From: Deltaproteobacteria bacterium
Lineage (GTDB): Bacteria > Myxococcota_A > UBA9042 > PHBI01
Direction of reading: 5' to 3'
DNA length: 64,000 bases
Assembly: GCA_020632715.1 (NCBI GenBank)
Contig: JACKFA010000011.1
Location: forward strand, 248,001-312,000
The first letter of the stretch is position 1. Every line of letters begins with the position of its first letter. The notes beneath the pieces are model-generated. The model saw only the letters and a program-made list of their open reading frames with translations, was not told the origin of the DNA and did no database searches. Shown here one piece after another: positions 45,278 to 53,742 of the stretch. The translations under genes were made by a program, and so were the position numbers.

Positions 45278-47314
45278 ATGCGCCGCCTAGCACTCATGTG
45301 CGCTGTGACGCTCCTCGCCGGCTCCTGGGCGGCGTGTGGCGATGATGGCAACGGTAACCCGTCGGGTGACACGACGAGCTCGAACGACACGACCTCGACG
45401 ACGGACACCACGTCCACGACCGACACGACGACCACGACCGACACCGGCACGACCGACACCGGCACGACCGACACCGGCACGACCGACACCGGCACGACCG
45501 ACACGGGCGGCACCGACACGGTCACGCCGGCCTGCGAGGACGACAACTCGGCGGGCACCGAGGCGGCCCCCGCGCCGCTCTCCGGCGTCGACGGCCAGAC
45601 GTACCACGCCTGCCCGAACGTCTACGACTACTTCTCGACCACCGCGCAGGCGGGCGAGATCCTCAAGATCTCGATGATCATCGACGCGGTCGACCCGGCC
45701 AACGGGACGTCGGGCGGCGTCGACGACCTCGACATGTACCTCTACAAGGGGTCGGTCGCGGACGAGAACGAGGTCGACTTCTCGGCGAGCGAGGACGCCT
45801 TCGAGGACATCGTCTACACGGTCGAGGAGGCCGGGACGTACATCCTCGTGGTGCAGGAGTACGACGGGTCCTCGGCGGACTACCAGCTCGTCTTCTCGAA
45901 GGCGACGGCCTGCAGCGCCGACGCCGACTGCACGGGCGGCGAGATCTGCTACGTCGGCATCGACGACGTGACGCTCGCGGCGGCGCAGGAGTGCCGTAGC
46001 TACGCGACGCCGAGCTGCGGCCAGAGCACGGCCGAGGACGCCGCGCCGGACAGCCACAGCGACGCGACGGCCAAGGAGTTCTCGGCCATCGCGACCAACG
46101 GCTCGTTCTCGGGCAAGATCTGTGACTCGGACATCGACGTCTTCAAGGTCGACCTCGCCGCGGGCGACACGCTCCTCGCGAACGTGGCCGCGAACCTCCC
46201 GGAGGACGTGTTCCTCGTCGCGAGCCTCGTCGCCCCGGGCGGCGTGGTCTTCGACGTGCAGGACATGTCGGGTGACAGCAACATCGACCTGAACGAGTTC
46301 TTCGCCGGCACGGCGGGCACCTACTACGTGTACCTCGACCTCCTCGACTTCCGCGACGCCCCGGCGGACGTGGACTACACGGTCAAGATGTCGAAGGCCG
46401 GCGCTTGCCGCGTCGACGGCGACTGCCCGACGGGCGAGGTCTGCGGGCTCACGCTCCCGGTCAACGGCCCGGTCCTCGTGTGCAACGCCGAGAAGGCCGA
46501 CGAGTGCGGCTCCGACACGGACAACTCGCGCACGAACGCGCAGGCGCTGACCTCGGGCACGGCCGTCACGGGCCAGGCCGCCTGCCAGGGCAACATGGAC
46601 TGGTACAAGATCGAGCTCAACGACGCGTCGGGCAAGAACAACCTGTCGGCCAACATCACCTGGACGACCAACGACGACATGGACCTCTACGTCATCGGCC
46701 CGGACGGCGTCGGCCTCGGCGCCGGCTGGTACGGCGGCGGCACGGAGCAGATCAAGCTCCAGGCGGTCCCGAACGGCACGTACTACCTCCTCGTCGACCT
46801 CTACGCGTACGACACCGAGGACGGCCTCGGCTCGGGCAACGTGACCTACAGCATCACGGCGACGGCGAGCGCCGGTGCGGCCTGCACGAACGCGGCGAGC
46901 TGCATCCAGGGCGGCACCTACGACGACGGCCAGAGCGCCGACGCGATGAACCAGCTGTCCTGCAACACGGGCTCGGGCGTCTGCGAGCAGCGCGGCCCGG
47001 TGGCCCTCCAGAGCGTCGACCCGGGCGCGGCCTGCGGCGACGACTCCGGCATCTTCACGGCGGGCGTCTGCACGCACGGCGGCATCTGCGCCGCGGCGAC
47101 GTGCATCACGTTCTGCCAGGAGCAGGCGGACTGCGACTCGGACTTCGGTGGCACGGGCAAGGCCCAGTGCATCATCGGGATCTTCACCAACGATCTGTGC
47201 CTCCCGAACTGCAACACGGGCGCGGCGAGCACGCAGATCTGGGGTGACGCGCAGTGCCAGGAGCTCTTCGGGGCCACCTGCGACGCCGGCTCGATGTCGT
47301 GCAACCTGCAGTAA
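45278..47314 (+). CDS. PPC-domain lipoprotein with T-D-T-G repeat linker
   Basis: A 678-aa lipoprotein (signal ending A-A-C near residue 20). A low-complexity T-T-D-T-G linker (about 32-78) is encoded in part by four perfect 15-bp repeats (45437-45496). Three beta-sandwich domains of the bacterial pre-peptidase C-terminal (PPC) type follow, each with D-x-D-x-Y/F and G-T-Y-Y/I patterns (about 90-205, 255-370, 400-535), separated by Cys-pairs of the C-x-x-D-x-D-C type, and a Cys-rich tail. PPC domains usually accompany secreted enzymes; none is seen here. AAGGA precedes the ATG. A hairpin at 47345 ends the transcript. Confidence 0.85.
   Translation: MRRLALMCAVTLLAGSWAACGDDGNGNPSGDTTSSNDTTSTTDTTSTTDTTTTTDTGTTDTGTTDTGTTDTGTTDTGGTDTVTPACEDDNSAGTEAAPAPLSGVDGQTYHACPNVYDYFSTTAQAGEILKISMIIDAVDPANGTSGGVDDLDMYLYKGSVADENEVDFSASEDAFEDIVYTVEEAGTYILVVQEYDGSSADYQLVFSKATACSADADCTGGEICYVGIDDVTLAAAQECRSYATPSCGQSTAEDAAPDSHSDATAKEFSAIATNGSFSGKICDSDIDVFKVDLAAGDTLLANVAANLPEDVFLVASLVAPGGVVFDVQDMSGDSNIDLNEFFAGTAGTYYVYLDLLDFRDAPADVDYTVKMSKAGACRVDGDCPTGEVCGLTLPVNGPVLVCNAEKADECGSDTDNSRTNAQALTSGTAVTGQAACQGNMDWYKIELNDASGKNNLSANITWTTNDDMDLYVIGPDGVGLGAGWYGGGTEQIKLQAVPNGTYYLLVDLYAYDTEDGLGSGNVTYSITATASAGAACTNAASCIQGGTYDDGQSADAMNQLSCNTGSGVCEQRGPVALQSVDPGAACGDDSGIFTAGVCTHGGICAAATCITFCQEQADCDSDFGGTGKAQCIIGIFTNDLCLPNCNTGAASTQIWGDAQCQELFGATCDAGSMSCNLQ
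45437..45496 (+). repeat. Four perfect 15-bp tandem repeats in coding DNA
   Basis: ACCGACACCGGCACG occurs four times without mismatch, encoding the T-D-T-G-T unit of the lipoprotein linker. The multiple-of-three unit keeps the frame if copies are gained or lost, so the linker length may vary. Confidence 0.9.
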
Positions 47315-47344
47315 CGCAGGGCTGACGACCTGAGACGAGGCTGG

Positions 47345-47378
47345 GAGCCGCGTCGGACCTTCGGGACCGGCGCGGCTC
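47345..47378 (+). terminator. 12-bp GC hairpin after the PPC lipoprotein gene
   Basis: GAGCCGCGTCGG (47345-47356) pairs with CCGGCGCGGCTC (47367-47378) with one T-G wobble and a 10-nt loop, 31 bp after the stop. The T run after it is short. Confidence 0.55.
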
Positions 47379-47436
47379 TCGCCGTTTGGGGGTCTCGGGG
47401 TCGCGTCAGGCGTTGGTGGTGTTGTGGTATCTGGCG

Positions 47437-47792
47437 TTCACCACGGAGACACGGCGTTGGGACTGTTACCTTTTTCACCACGGAGACACGGAGAGCACGG
47501 AGGGAGGAGGGGAGGAGGGGAGAGCGGGTGAGGCGAACGCGATGTGGTGTGCCCAAAGGGGGACAACCACGGAGGCACGGAGGCACGGAGGGAGCGCGGC
47601 CCTTCGGGACTCGGGGACGCTGTCGCGCCTCCCCACCTCCCAGATCATGAAAGGTGAGAGAGATGCAGCGCTTCCCAGAACCCTCCGTGCCTCCGTGCTC
47701 CGTGGTTCCCCTCGGAAGGGGCCCGAGACCTCGTCTCCTCCCTCCTCCCCTCCTCCCTCCGACCTCCGTGTCTCCGTGTCTCCGTGGTTACC
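47437..47792. repeat. Short-repeat zone: CCACGGAGACACGGAG words in inverted halves
   Basis: The left half has copies of TTCACCACGGAGACACGG at about 47437 and 47474 and CCACGGAGGCACGG at about 47566. The right half carries the reverse complement (CTCCGTGCCTCCGTG-CTCCGTGGTTCC near 47681-47710 and CTCCGTGTCTCCGTGGTTAC near 47763-47792). The zone is 356 bp and non-coding. The same words form a direct array at 54736-55192. From memory, similar strings recur in several environmental bacteria; I cannot confirm this here. Confidence 0.8.
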
Positions 47793-47815
47793 CGCCGCGC
47801 CCACGGAGCACCCCG

Positions 47816-49439
47816 TCACCCCCGCCACCGCGCCGTCACCGCCAGCGTCCCCGTCTGGTGTGCGTTTTGACACACCCCGCGCCGCAGCTTCCCCGACGAT
47901 GTGAGCGCGAGCTCCCCCGCCCCCACGAGCGCGAGCTCGTCGAGCCCCACGCCGAGCTCCCGCGCGAGCGCCTCGTCGATGGCCTGCGCCACCTCGCCCA
48001 CCGCGACCGCCGCGCCGTCCCGCACCTCCGCCACGACGACCAGCCGCTCCCGCTCGCCGTCGTCGTCGCCGAAGGCCGCCACGCGCCCGCCCGGAGCGCC
48101 GGCGCCGCCCTCGCCGCGACCTCCTCCACGTCCTCGGCCTGCACCGCTCGCCCGCGCACCTTGAGCGTCGCGCGCGCCGCCCCACGAGGTAGAGCTCGCC
48201 GTCCCGCACCCGCCCGAGGTCGCCCGTGCCGAGCCACACCTCGCCGCCCGGCCCCGGCCGCGCGAAGCGCCCGTCCTCGTCCGCCCCAGGTAGCCCGCCG
48301 CCACCGACGGCCCGCGCAGCTGCACCTCGCCGACCTCGTCCGCGCCGACCTCCTCGCCCGTCTCCGGGTCGGCGATCCGCAGCGCGTGCCCCTCGGCGAC
48401 CACCCTGCAGCTCACGAGCCCGGGCGCGCTGGGGTGCACCTGCGCGCCCCTGCCGCCCCGCCGCGTAGAGCGTGGCCTCCGCGAGCCCGTAGCACGGGTG
48501 GAAGGCGCCCGCGTCGAAGCCCGCCCCGCGAACCGCGCCGCGAACCGCGCGAGCGTCGCCGGCCGCACGCGCTCGGCCCCCGAGAACGCGACGCGCCACG
48601 ACCGGAGGTCGAGCCCCGCGAGCGTCTCGTCGTCGACCCGCGCGGCCGCGAGGGCGTACGCGAAGTCGGGCCCGCCGCTCGTCGTCGCCCGATAGCGCGA
48701 CACCGCCTCGAGCCACCGCGCCGGCCGCCGCAGGAAGTCGAGCGGCGACATCAGCCACACCGGGAAGCCGCTGTGGAGCGGCTCGAGGATCCCGCCGACG
48801 AGGCCCATGTCGTGGTAGGGCGGGAGCCAGATCACCCGCGCGCGCCCGGGTCGTGACCGAAACGCCGCGCGATGACCGCGAGGTTCGCGAGGAGGTTCTC
48901 GTGCGTCACGCGCACCGCCCGCGGGTGCGCCGTCGACCCCGAGGTGAACTGGAGGAGCGCCACGTCCCCCGCCGACACCGCCGGCCGCCGCGCAGCCCCC
49001 CATCGCCCTCGCCCGCCGCCGCGACCTCCACCCACGCGAGCCGGCAGCAGCGCCGCCGCCATCAACCCCGCGAACCCCGGCGCCGTGAGCCCGACCCGCG
49101 CCCCCGCGACCGCCGCCATACGCGCCGCCGCCTCCGCCGGCCGCCCGGGCCCCGGCGGGTAGCACGGCACCGGCGCCGCCCCCGCGGCCCACGCGCCGAA
49201 GAGCCCCGCCACGTAATCGAGCCCCGGCGGGAACACGAGCAGCGCGGCGTCCCCAGGCTCGACCCGCCCCGTGAGCGAGGCCGCCACGCGCGCTCCGCGG
49301 CCGCCGCGAGCCCGCCGTAGGTGAGCTCCGCGGCGACCTCGCCGCGGCCGTCGAGGAACCGATAGCCGACCGCGTCGGGGGCGGCGTCGGCGCGCGCGAG
49401 CGCGAGCGCGGACAGCGTGCGCGGCGTGGTCGGCGTCAT
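47816..49439 (-). pseudogene. Fatty-acyl-AMP ligase with about seven frameshifts
   Basis: Stitching frames gives a full-length FAAL/acyl-AMP synthetase. The start is M-T-P-T-T-P-R-T-L; then P-V-P-C-Y-P-P-G, the nucleotide loop L-Q-F-T-S-G-S-T, W-L-P-P-Y-H-D-M-G, Y-G-L-A-E-A-T-L, V-G-E-V-Q-L-R-G, G-T-G-D-L-G and the C-terminal T-S-S-G-K-L-R-R. Frame changes are needed near 49286, 48842, 48525, 48455, 48290, 48183 and 48093, mostly in G/C or CG runs. Intact enzymes activate fatty acids for lipid or polyketide assembly. Either the gene is decaying or this GC-extreme stretch is badly sequenced. Neighbours are free of shifts, except for a similar case at 43957-45090. Confidence 0.8.
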
Positions 49440-49594
49440 CGCCGGATCATCGCGGATCCGCCGCCCGGGCGCCAGCGGAGCCGCCCGAGACGCAGCCCCC
49501 GCCGCCGTCTCTGCCCGCGAGTCCCCGAAACTTCGACAAGATCCCGGACCTCGGGCAAGCTCGAGGTGCCCCCCCGAGCGGAAAGCGGCCCACG

Positions 49595-50326
49595 GTGCAC
49601 AAGTACAACGCCATCGCCACCGCAGACCTCGAGTTCACGGCGCCCATCGGCGCCGCGAAGCTCGACCGGGCCATCGATCTGCTCGAGCTCCCGGAGAACC
49701 CGCGCGTCCTCGACCTCGCCGCCACGAACGGCGAGGTGCTCGTCCGCATCCTCGAGCAGTACGGCGGCTCCGCGCGCGCCATCGAGCAGAACCCGAGCTA
49801 CGCGGCCCGCGTCCACGGCGAGGCCGCGACGCGCGTCCCCGACCTCGAGGTCGAGGTCGTCGACGCCGAGCCCTACGAGCTCGACCTCCCCAACGACGCC
49901 CACGACCTCGTCGTCTGCGTCGACGCCAACCCCTTCGGCGACGTCGCGGAGACGATGCGCCGCACCTGGGCCCTCGTCCGCTCCGGCGGCGTCGTCCTCT
50001 TCGGGCAGCGCTTCTGGATGCGCGAGCCGCACCCGGACTACCTCGAGCTCCTCGGCGTCGGCCCCGACACCTACACGACCCACGCCGAGCTCGTCGCGCT
50101 CGCGCTCGCGGAGGGCTTCACCCCCCTCTACGTCGTCGCGAGCAGCGTCGACGAGATGGACCACCACGAGGGCATGGGCACGCGCGCCGTCGAGCGCTTC
50201 CTCCGCGCGAGCCCCGGCGACACCCACGCAGCCGCCTTCCGCGAGCGCGTCCGCCGCTGGCGCGACGGATACTTCGCTTGGGGTCGCGATACGGTCGGTT
50301 TCGGGCTATACGTCCTCTTGAAGTAG
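49595..50326 (+). CDS. SAM-dependent methyltransferase
   Basis: A 243-aa class I methyltransferase-like protein. The SAM pocket is seen as V-L-D-L-A-A-T-N-G (residues about 38-46; the usual G-x-G is altered to A-T-N-G), then A-I-E-Q-N-P near 62, V-V-D-A-E-P near 86 and L-V-V-C-V-D-A near 103. The C-terminal half resembles other methyltransferases. The substrate cannot be inferred. A GTG start at 49595 is used and no strong Shine-Dalgarno sequence is seen. It is followed by the PAS kinase gene 68 bp later on the same strand. Confidence 0.8.
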   Translation: MHKYNAIATADLEFTAPIGAAKLDRAIDLLELPENPRVLDLAATNGEVLVRILEQYGGSARAIEQNPSYAARVHGEAATRVPDLEVEVVDAEPYELDLPNDAHDLVVCVDANPFGDVAETMRRTWALVRSGGVVLFGQRFWMREPHPDYLELLGVGPDTYTTHAELVALALAEGFTPLYVVASSVDEMDHHEGMGTRAVERFLRASPGDTHAAAFRERVRRWRDGYFAWGRDTVGFGLYVLLK

Positions 50327-50394
50327 CCGTCGCGGTGGCCTCCCGGCCGAGCCACCCGAGGGACGAACCTAGCCTCGACGGGGTGGATTGGGGC

Positions 50395-51570
50395 GTGGCG
50401 AGCGACGAACACGGACACGGACGCGAAGCGACGATCGGCGAGCTCGAGGCCGCGAACCGCGAGCTCGAGCGCTCCAACGCGAGCCTCGCGCAGGCGAACA
50501 TCGAGCTCGCCGACCTGAAGTACGCGATCGACGAGGCCAGCATCGTCGCCATCACGGACGTGAAGGGCGTCATCGCCTACGTGAACGACCGCTTCTGCAA
50601 GATCTCGAAGTACGAGCGCGACGAGCTCCTCGGCGCCGACCACCGGATCCTGAACTCCGGCTACCACCCGAAGGAGTTCATGCGGAACCTCTGGCGCACC
50701 ATCGGGCGCGGCTCGGTCTGGCGCGGCGAGATCCGCAACCGCGCCAAAGACGGCACCTTCTACTGGGTCGACACGACCATCGTCCCGCTGATGGACCGCA
50801 CCGGGAAGCCGCGCCAGTACCTCGCCATCCGCACCGACATCACCGAGCGCAAGCGCGTCGAGTCGCTCCTCGTCCAGAAGGAGACGATGGCGCAGCTCGG
50901 CACGATGGCCGCCGTCATCGCCCACGAGGTCAAGAACCCGCTCGCGGGCATCTCCGGCGCCATCCAGGTCATCTCGAAGCGCCTCCCGGCGGACAGCTCC
51001 GAGGTCCGCATCCTCGGCGACATCCGCGAGCGCGTCCTCGCGCTGAACCAGTCGCTCACGGCGCTCCTCTCCTTCGCGCGCCCGCGCGTGGCGCAGCTCC
51101 GCCCCGTGAGCACGAAGGAGGTCGTCGCCCACCCGATGATGGTCGTGACCAACGACCCGCGCTACGAGCACGTCGAGGTCCAGCTCCGCGGCAAGGACTT
51201 CACCATCGTCGCCGACCCCGAGCTCCTCGGGCAGGCGCTCCTGAACCTGCTCATCAACGCGGTGCAGGCCAACGAGGAGCGCGGCACCGTCGTCGTCGAG
51301 GTCGGGCAGCGCGAGCGCCACGTGACGCTCTCGGTGAGCGACCAGGGCCCGGGCCTCCCCGAGGGGGTCGACGTCTTCCAGCCCTTCTTCACGACGAAGA
51401 TCGCCGGCACCGGGCTCGGCCTCGCCGTCGTCCGGCAGACGGCCGAAGCGCACGGCGGCTCCGTCGAGATCGAGCGCCTCGAGGGCGGCGGAACCCGCTT
51501 CAGCCTGGTCCTGCCGCGCCCGGTCGGCGCCGACGAGATCGCGCCCGCGAAGGCCGCGCGCAAGCGCTGA
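50395..51570 (+). CDS. Soluble PAS-domain histidine kinase
   Basis: A 391-aa cytosolic sensor kinase with no membrane segment. An N-terminal coiled coil (E-L-E-A-A-N-R-E-L-E-R-S-N) leads into a PAS domain (about 45-160) with the G-V-I-A-Y-V-N-D-R-F motif. A HisKA domain follows with the phospho-acceptor H-E-V-K-N-P (near 182), then a HATPase domain with N-L-L-I-N-A-V-Q-A-N, D-Q-G-P-G-L-P and G-T-G-L-G-L-A. It may sense redox, ligand or light through PAS. The start is uncertain: GTG at 50383 or 50335 is also in frame. It converges on the NtrC-type gene (34 bp apart), its likely partner. Confidence 0.88.
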   Translation: MASDEHGHGREATIGELEAANRELERSNASLAQANIELADLKYAIDEASIVAITDVKGVIAYVNDRFCKISKYERDELLGADHRILNSGYHPKEFMRNLWRTIGRGSVWRGEIRNRAKDGTFYWVDTTIVPLMDRTGKPRQYLAIRTDITERKRVESLLVQKETMAQLGTMAAVIAHEVKNPLAGISGAIQVISKRLPADSSEVRILGDIRERVLALNQSLTALLSFARPRVAQLRPVSTKEVVAHPMMVVTNDPRYEHVEVQLRGKDFTIVADPELLGQALLNLLINAVQANEERGTVVVEVGQRERHVTLSVSDQGPGLPEGVDVFQPFFTTKIAGTGLGLAVVRQTAEAHGGSVEIERLEGGGTRFSLVLPRPVGADEIAPAKAARKR

Positions 51571-51604
51571 GCCGCTCGCGACGCCGGCTCGCGGCGCGGC
51601 GTCC

Positions 51605-53044
51605 TCACTTGCCGAGGTCGAACTTCTCCATGCGGTAGCGCAGCGCGTAGCGCGTGATCCCGAGGAGGCGCGCGGCGGCCGTCTGGTTGCCGTGCGTGCG
51701 GTCGAGGGCCTGCTGGAGCAGGCTACGCTCGACGTCCTCGAGGTTCACCCCCTCGTCGGGGAGCACGAAGCCACCGCGCCCCGCCATCGTCGGCGCGGCC
51801 TGCCCGAAGCGGATCTCCGGCGGCAGGTGCCCGAGGCGCAGCATCGTGTCGTCGCGGTGGAGGATGACGATGCGCTCGATGACGTTCCTGAGCTCGCGGA
51901 TGTTGCCGGGCCAGGAGTAGCGCACCATCGCCTCGAGCGCGCTCGGGTCGACCCCCTCGAGGCTGCACGCGACGCGCTTCCTGAAGTGCTCGATGAAGTG
52001 GCCGACGAGGAGCGGGATGTCGTCGGCGCGCTGCCGCAGCGCCGGCAGGTTGATGGGGATGATGGCGAGCCGGTAGTAGAGGTCCTGCCGGAAGCGCCCG
52101 CGCTCGACCTCGATGGCGAGATCGCGGTTCGTCGCCGCGATGATGCCGGCGTCGAGCGGGAGGTCGACCACGCCGCCGACGCGCTTGAAGCGCCGGTTCT
52201 CGAGGGCGCGCAGGAACTTGGCCTGCATGCTCGGGCTCATCTCGCCGATCTCGTCGAGGAAGATCGTGCCGCCGCGCGCCACCTCGAAGAGGCCGCGCTT
52301 CATCTGCTTCGCGTCGGTGAACGCGCCGCGCTCGTGCCCGAAGAGCGCCGACTCGATGAGGTTCTCGGGGAGCGAGGCGCAGTCGATCTCGACGAAGGGC
52401 GCGCCGCTCCGCGGGCCGCCGTTGTGCACGGCCTGCGCCACGAGGTCCTTGCCGGTGCCCGATTCCCCCGTGATGAGCACGGTCGGCGCGTCGACCTCCT
52501 CGATGCGGCGGAGCATGTCGAACACGCTCCGCATCGACGCCGAGCGCCCGACGATCGAGCCGTAGCCGCTCCACTGTCGCCCGCGGAGGTAGCTCACCTC
52601 GGCCGCGACGCGGTCCTTCTCGATGGCCTGCTCGAGCTTGAGGCTGACCTCGCGCAGGTCGAACGGCTTCGAGAGGTACGCGGACGCGCCGAGGCGGGTC
52701 GCCTCGATGGCCGACTCGACGGCGCCGTGCGCCGTGATCACGACGACCGGCGCGGTGACGCCGCCCTCGCGCAGCTTCTGGAGGCAGGTCATGCCGTCCA
52801 TCACGGGCATCTTGAGGTCGAGGACGATGGCGTCCGGCGACTCGCGCAGCGCCGCGTCGAGGCACTCCCGCCCGTTCGACACGGTGTCGACGACGTAGCC
52901 CTCGCCGCGCAGATGCTCGCTCAGGGACCAGCGGATGAGCTCCTCGTCGTCGCAGACGAGAACCCGCTGCGCGGCGCGCTCGACGCGCGGGCTCCGGGAG
53001 CCGCCGTGCGACGCGACGTCGGTGTGACTGGGGTTCATCGACAT
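51605..53044 (-). CDS. NtrC-family sigma-54-dependent response regulator
   Basis: A 479-aa regulator: receiver domain (about 26-145) with phospho-acceptor Asp76, AAA+ domain with Walker A GESGTGKD (193-200) and the sigma-54 contact loop GAFTDA (240-245, a common variant of GAFTGA), and a Fis-type HTH at the C-terminus (G-N-Q-T-A-A-A-R-L-L-G-I). Phosphorylation should trigger hexamer assembly and opening of sigma-54 promoters. It is cotranscribed with the stress-protein gene that starts at 53516 (10 bp apart, AGGAG overlapping the stop), behind a sigma-54-like promoter. Autoregulation is therefore likely. Its presumed sites are the TGTG-N8-CACA palindromes. Confidence 0.93.
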   Translation of the reverse strand: MSMNPSHTDVASHGGSRSPRVERAAQRVLVCDDEELIRWSLSEHLRGEGYVVDTVSNGRECLDAALRESPDAIVLDLKMPVMDGMTCLQKLREGGVTAPVVVITAHGAVESAIEATRLGASAYLSKPFDLREVSLKLEQAIEKDRVAAEVSYLRGRQWSGYGSIVGRSASMRSVFDMLRRIEEVDAPTVLITGESGTGKDLVAQAVHNGGPRSGAPFVEIDCASLPENLIESALFGHERGAFTDAKQMKRGLFEVARGGTIFLDEIGEMSPSMQAKFLRALENRRFKRVGGVVDLPLDAGIIAATNRDLAIEVERGRFRQDLYYRLAIIPINLPALRQRADDIPLLVGHFIEHFRKRVACSLEGVDPSALEAMVRYSWPGNIRELRNVIERIVILHRDDTMLRLGHLPPEIRFGQAAPTMAGRGGFVLPDEGVNLEDVERSLLQQALDRTHGNQTAAARLLGITRYALRYRMEKFDLGK

Positions 53045-53054
53045 GGCGTGACTC

Positions 53055-53516
53055 CTACTCGTCGGGGTTCGGGGTCTTGACGACGAGGACGTTGCGGTCG
53101 GCCTCGCGGACCACGCGCTCCGCGACCGAGCCGAGGAAGAAGCGCTTCAGGCCGCGGCGCCCGTGGGAGCCGACGACGATCTGCTCGACCTCCTCGTCCG
53201 CGGCCATCGACGCGATGACCTCGGCCGGGTCGCCGGAGCCGACGAGGGTCTGGATCTTCAGGCCCGGGTACTGGCCGGCGAGGCGGTCGGCGATGCTCTT
53301 GAGGCGCGCCGTCGCCGCCTCCGCCACGGTCACCTCGACCTCGGTGAAGGCGGGGCTCAGCGAGGCGAACTCGGCGCCGAAGGAGCTCGAGAGCGGCCGG
53401 TGGACGTGGGCGAGGATGAGCTCGCCGTCGCGGGGGACGAGCTGCGCGACGGCGACCTCGACGGCGTGTTCGGCCTGGGGCGAGAAGTCGTATGCGACGA
53501 GCCAGCGGGTTGCCAT
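53055..53516 (-). CDS. Universal stress protein (ATP-binding type)
   Basis: A 153-aa single-domain Usp: starts M-A-T-R-W-L-V-A-Y-D-F-S and ends with the ATP-binding motif G-S-H-G-R-R-G-L-K-R-F-F-L-G-S (G-x2-G-x9-G-S form). Usp dimers bind ATP and accumulate under starvation, oxidative or respiratory stress; the precise action is usually unknown. ATG at 53516 follows GAGGAGG. It is the first gene of the operon with the NtrC-type regulator. A sigma-54-like promoter (53551-53566) and two palindromes (53605, 53628) lie upstream, shared with the divergent tandem Usp gene. Confidence 0.93.
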   Translation of the reverse strand: MATRWLVAYDFSPQAEHAVEVAVAQLVPRDGELILAHVHRPLSSSFGAEFASLSPAFTEVEVTVAEAATARLKSIADRLAGQYPGLKIQTLVGSGDPAEVIASMAADEEVEQIVVGSHGRRGLKRFFLGSVAERVVREADRNVLVVKTPNPDE

Positions 53517-53550
53517 GGTCTGCCTCCTCAGTGAGCGCGTTGGCACGGTG

Positions 53551-53566
53551 AGCAAGTTCCGCGCCA
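53551..53566 (-). promoter_or_regulatory. Sigma-54 (-24/-12) promoter for Usp-NtrC operon
   Basis: The minus strand reads TGGCGCGGAACTTGCT, a match to TGGCAC-N5-TTGCW with only A changed to G at the fifth base. The start would be near 53540, 24 nt before the Usp ATG. The palindromes at 53605-53620 and 53628-53643 are centred 72 and 95 bp upstream of that start, in the range used by NtrC-type activators. Confidence 0.65.
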
Positions 53567-53604
53567 CTCGCGGAAGCGCATTCCGAGCCCATCTCAGCGG
53601 GACG

Positions 53605-53643
53605 TGTGCGTCATCACACACACCATTTGTGCCATATAGCACA
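53605..53643. promoter_or_regulatory. Two TGTG-N8-CACA palindromes between divergent Usp genes
   Basis: TGTGCGTCATCACACA (53605-53620) and TGTGCCATATAGCACA (53628-53643) are 23 bp apart centre to centre, roughly two helical turns, so both face the same side of the DNA. A third copy (TGTGCCAAATGACACA) lies upstream of the other Usp operon at 56262. Spacing resembles CRP-type sites, but the -24/-12 promoters on both sides fit activator sites of the NtrC-type regulator encoded next door. Confidence 0.6.
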
Positions 53644-53687
53644 CTATCACGAGAGCGCTCGCGCGCGGTGCGGGCCGGCGGCGTCCG

Positions 53688-53703
53688 TGGCATAATCGGG
53701 GCG
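53688..53703 (+). promoter_or_regulatory. Weak sigma-54-like promoter for tandem Usp gene
   Basis: TGGCATAATCGGGGCG keeps the invariant GG and GC with 10 bp between but differs at T-T before GC and at C to T in the -24 box. A start near 53714 would leave a 29-nt leader. CATAAT inside it could alternatively be a sigma-70 -10 box. Confidence 0.35.
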
Positions 53704-53742
53704 TGGCGGCGGTGCACGCCGCCGTTGGGACAGGAGGAGCAC

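Noticed and set aside
47859..47874. TGTGCGTTTTGACACA, which fits the TGTG-N8-CACA pattern
   Set aside because: It lies inside the 3' end of the FAAL gene with no promoter nearby, so it is probably chance.
53605..53643. Straightforward CRP/FNR site reading of the twin palindromes
   Set aside because: Not excluded, but no CRP-family gene is in the window and the flanking -24/-12 boxes favour an NtrC-type activator; kept as an alternative only.
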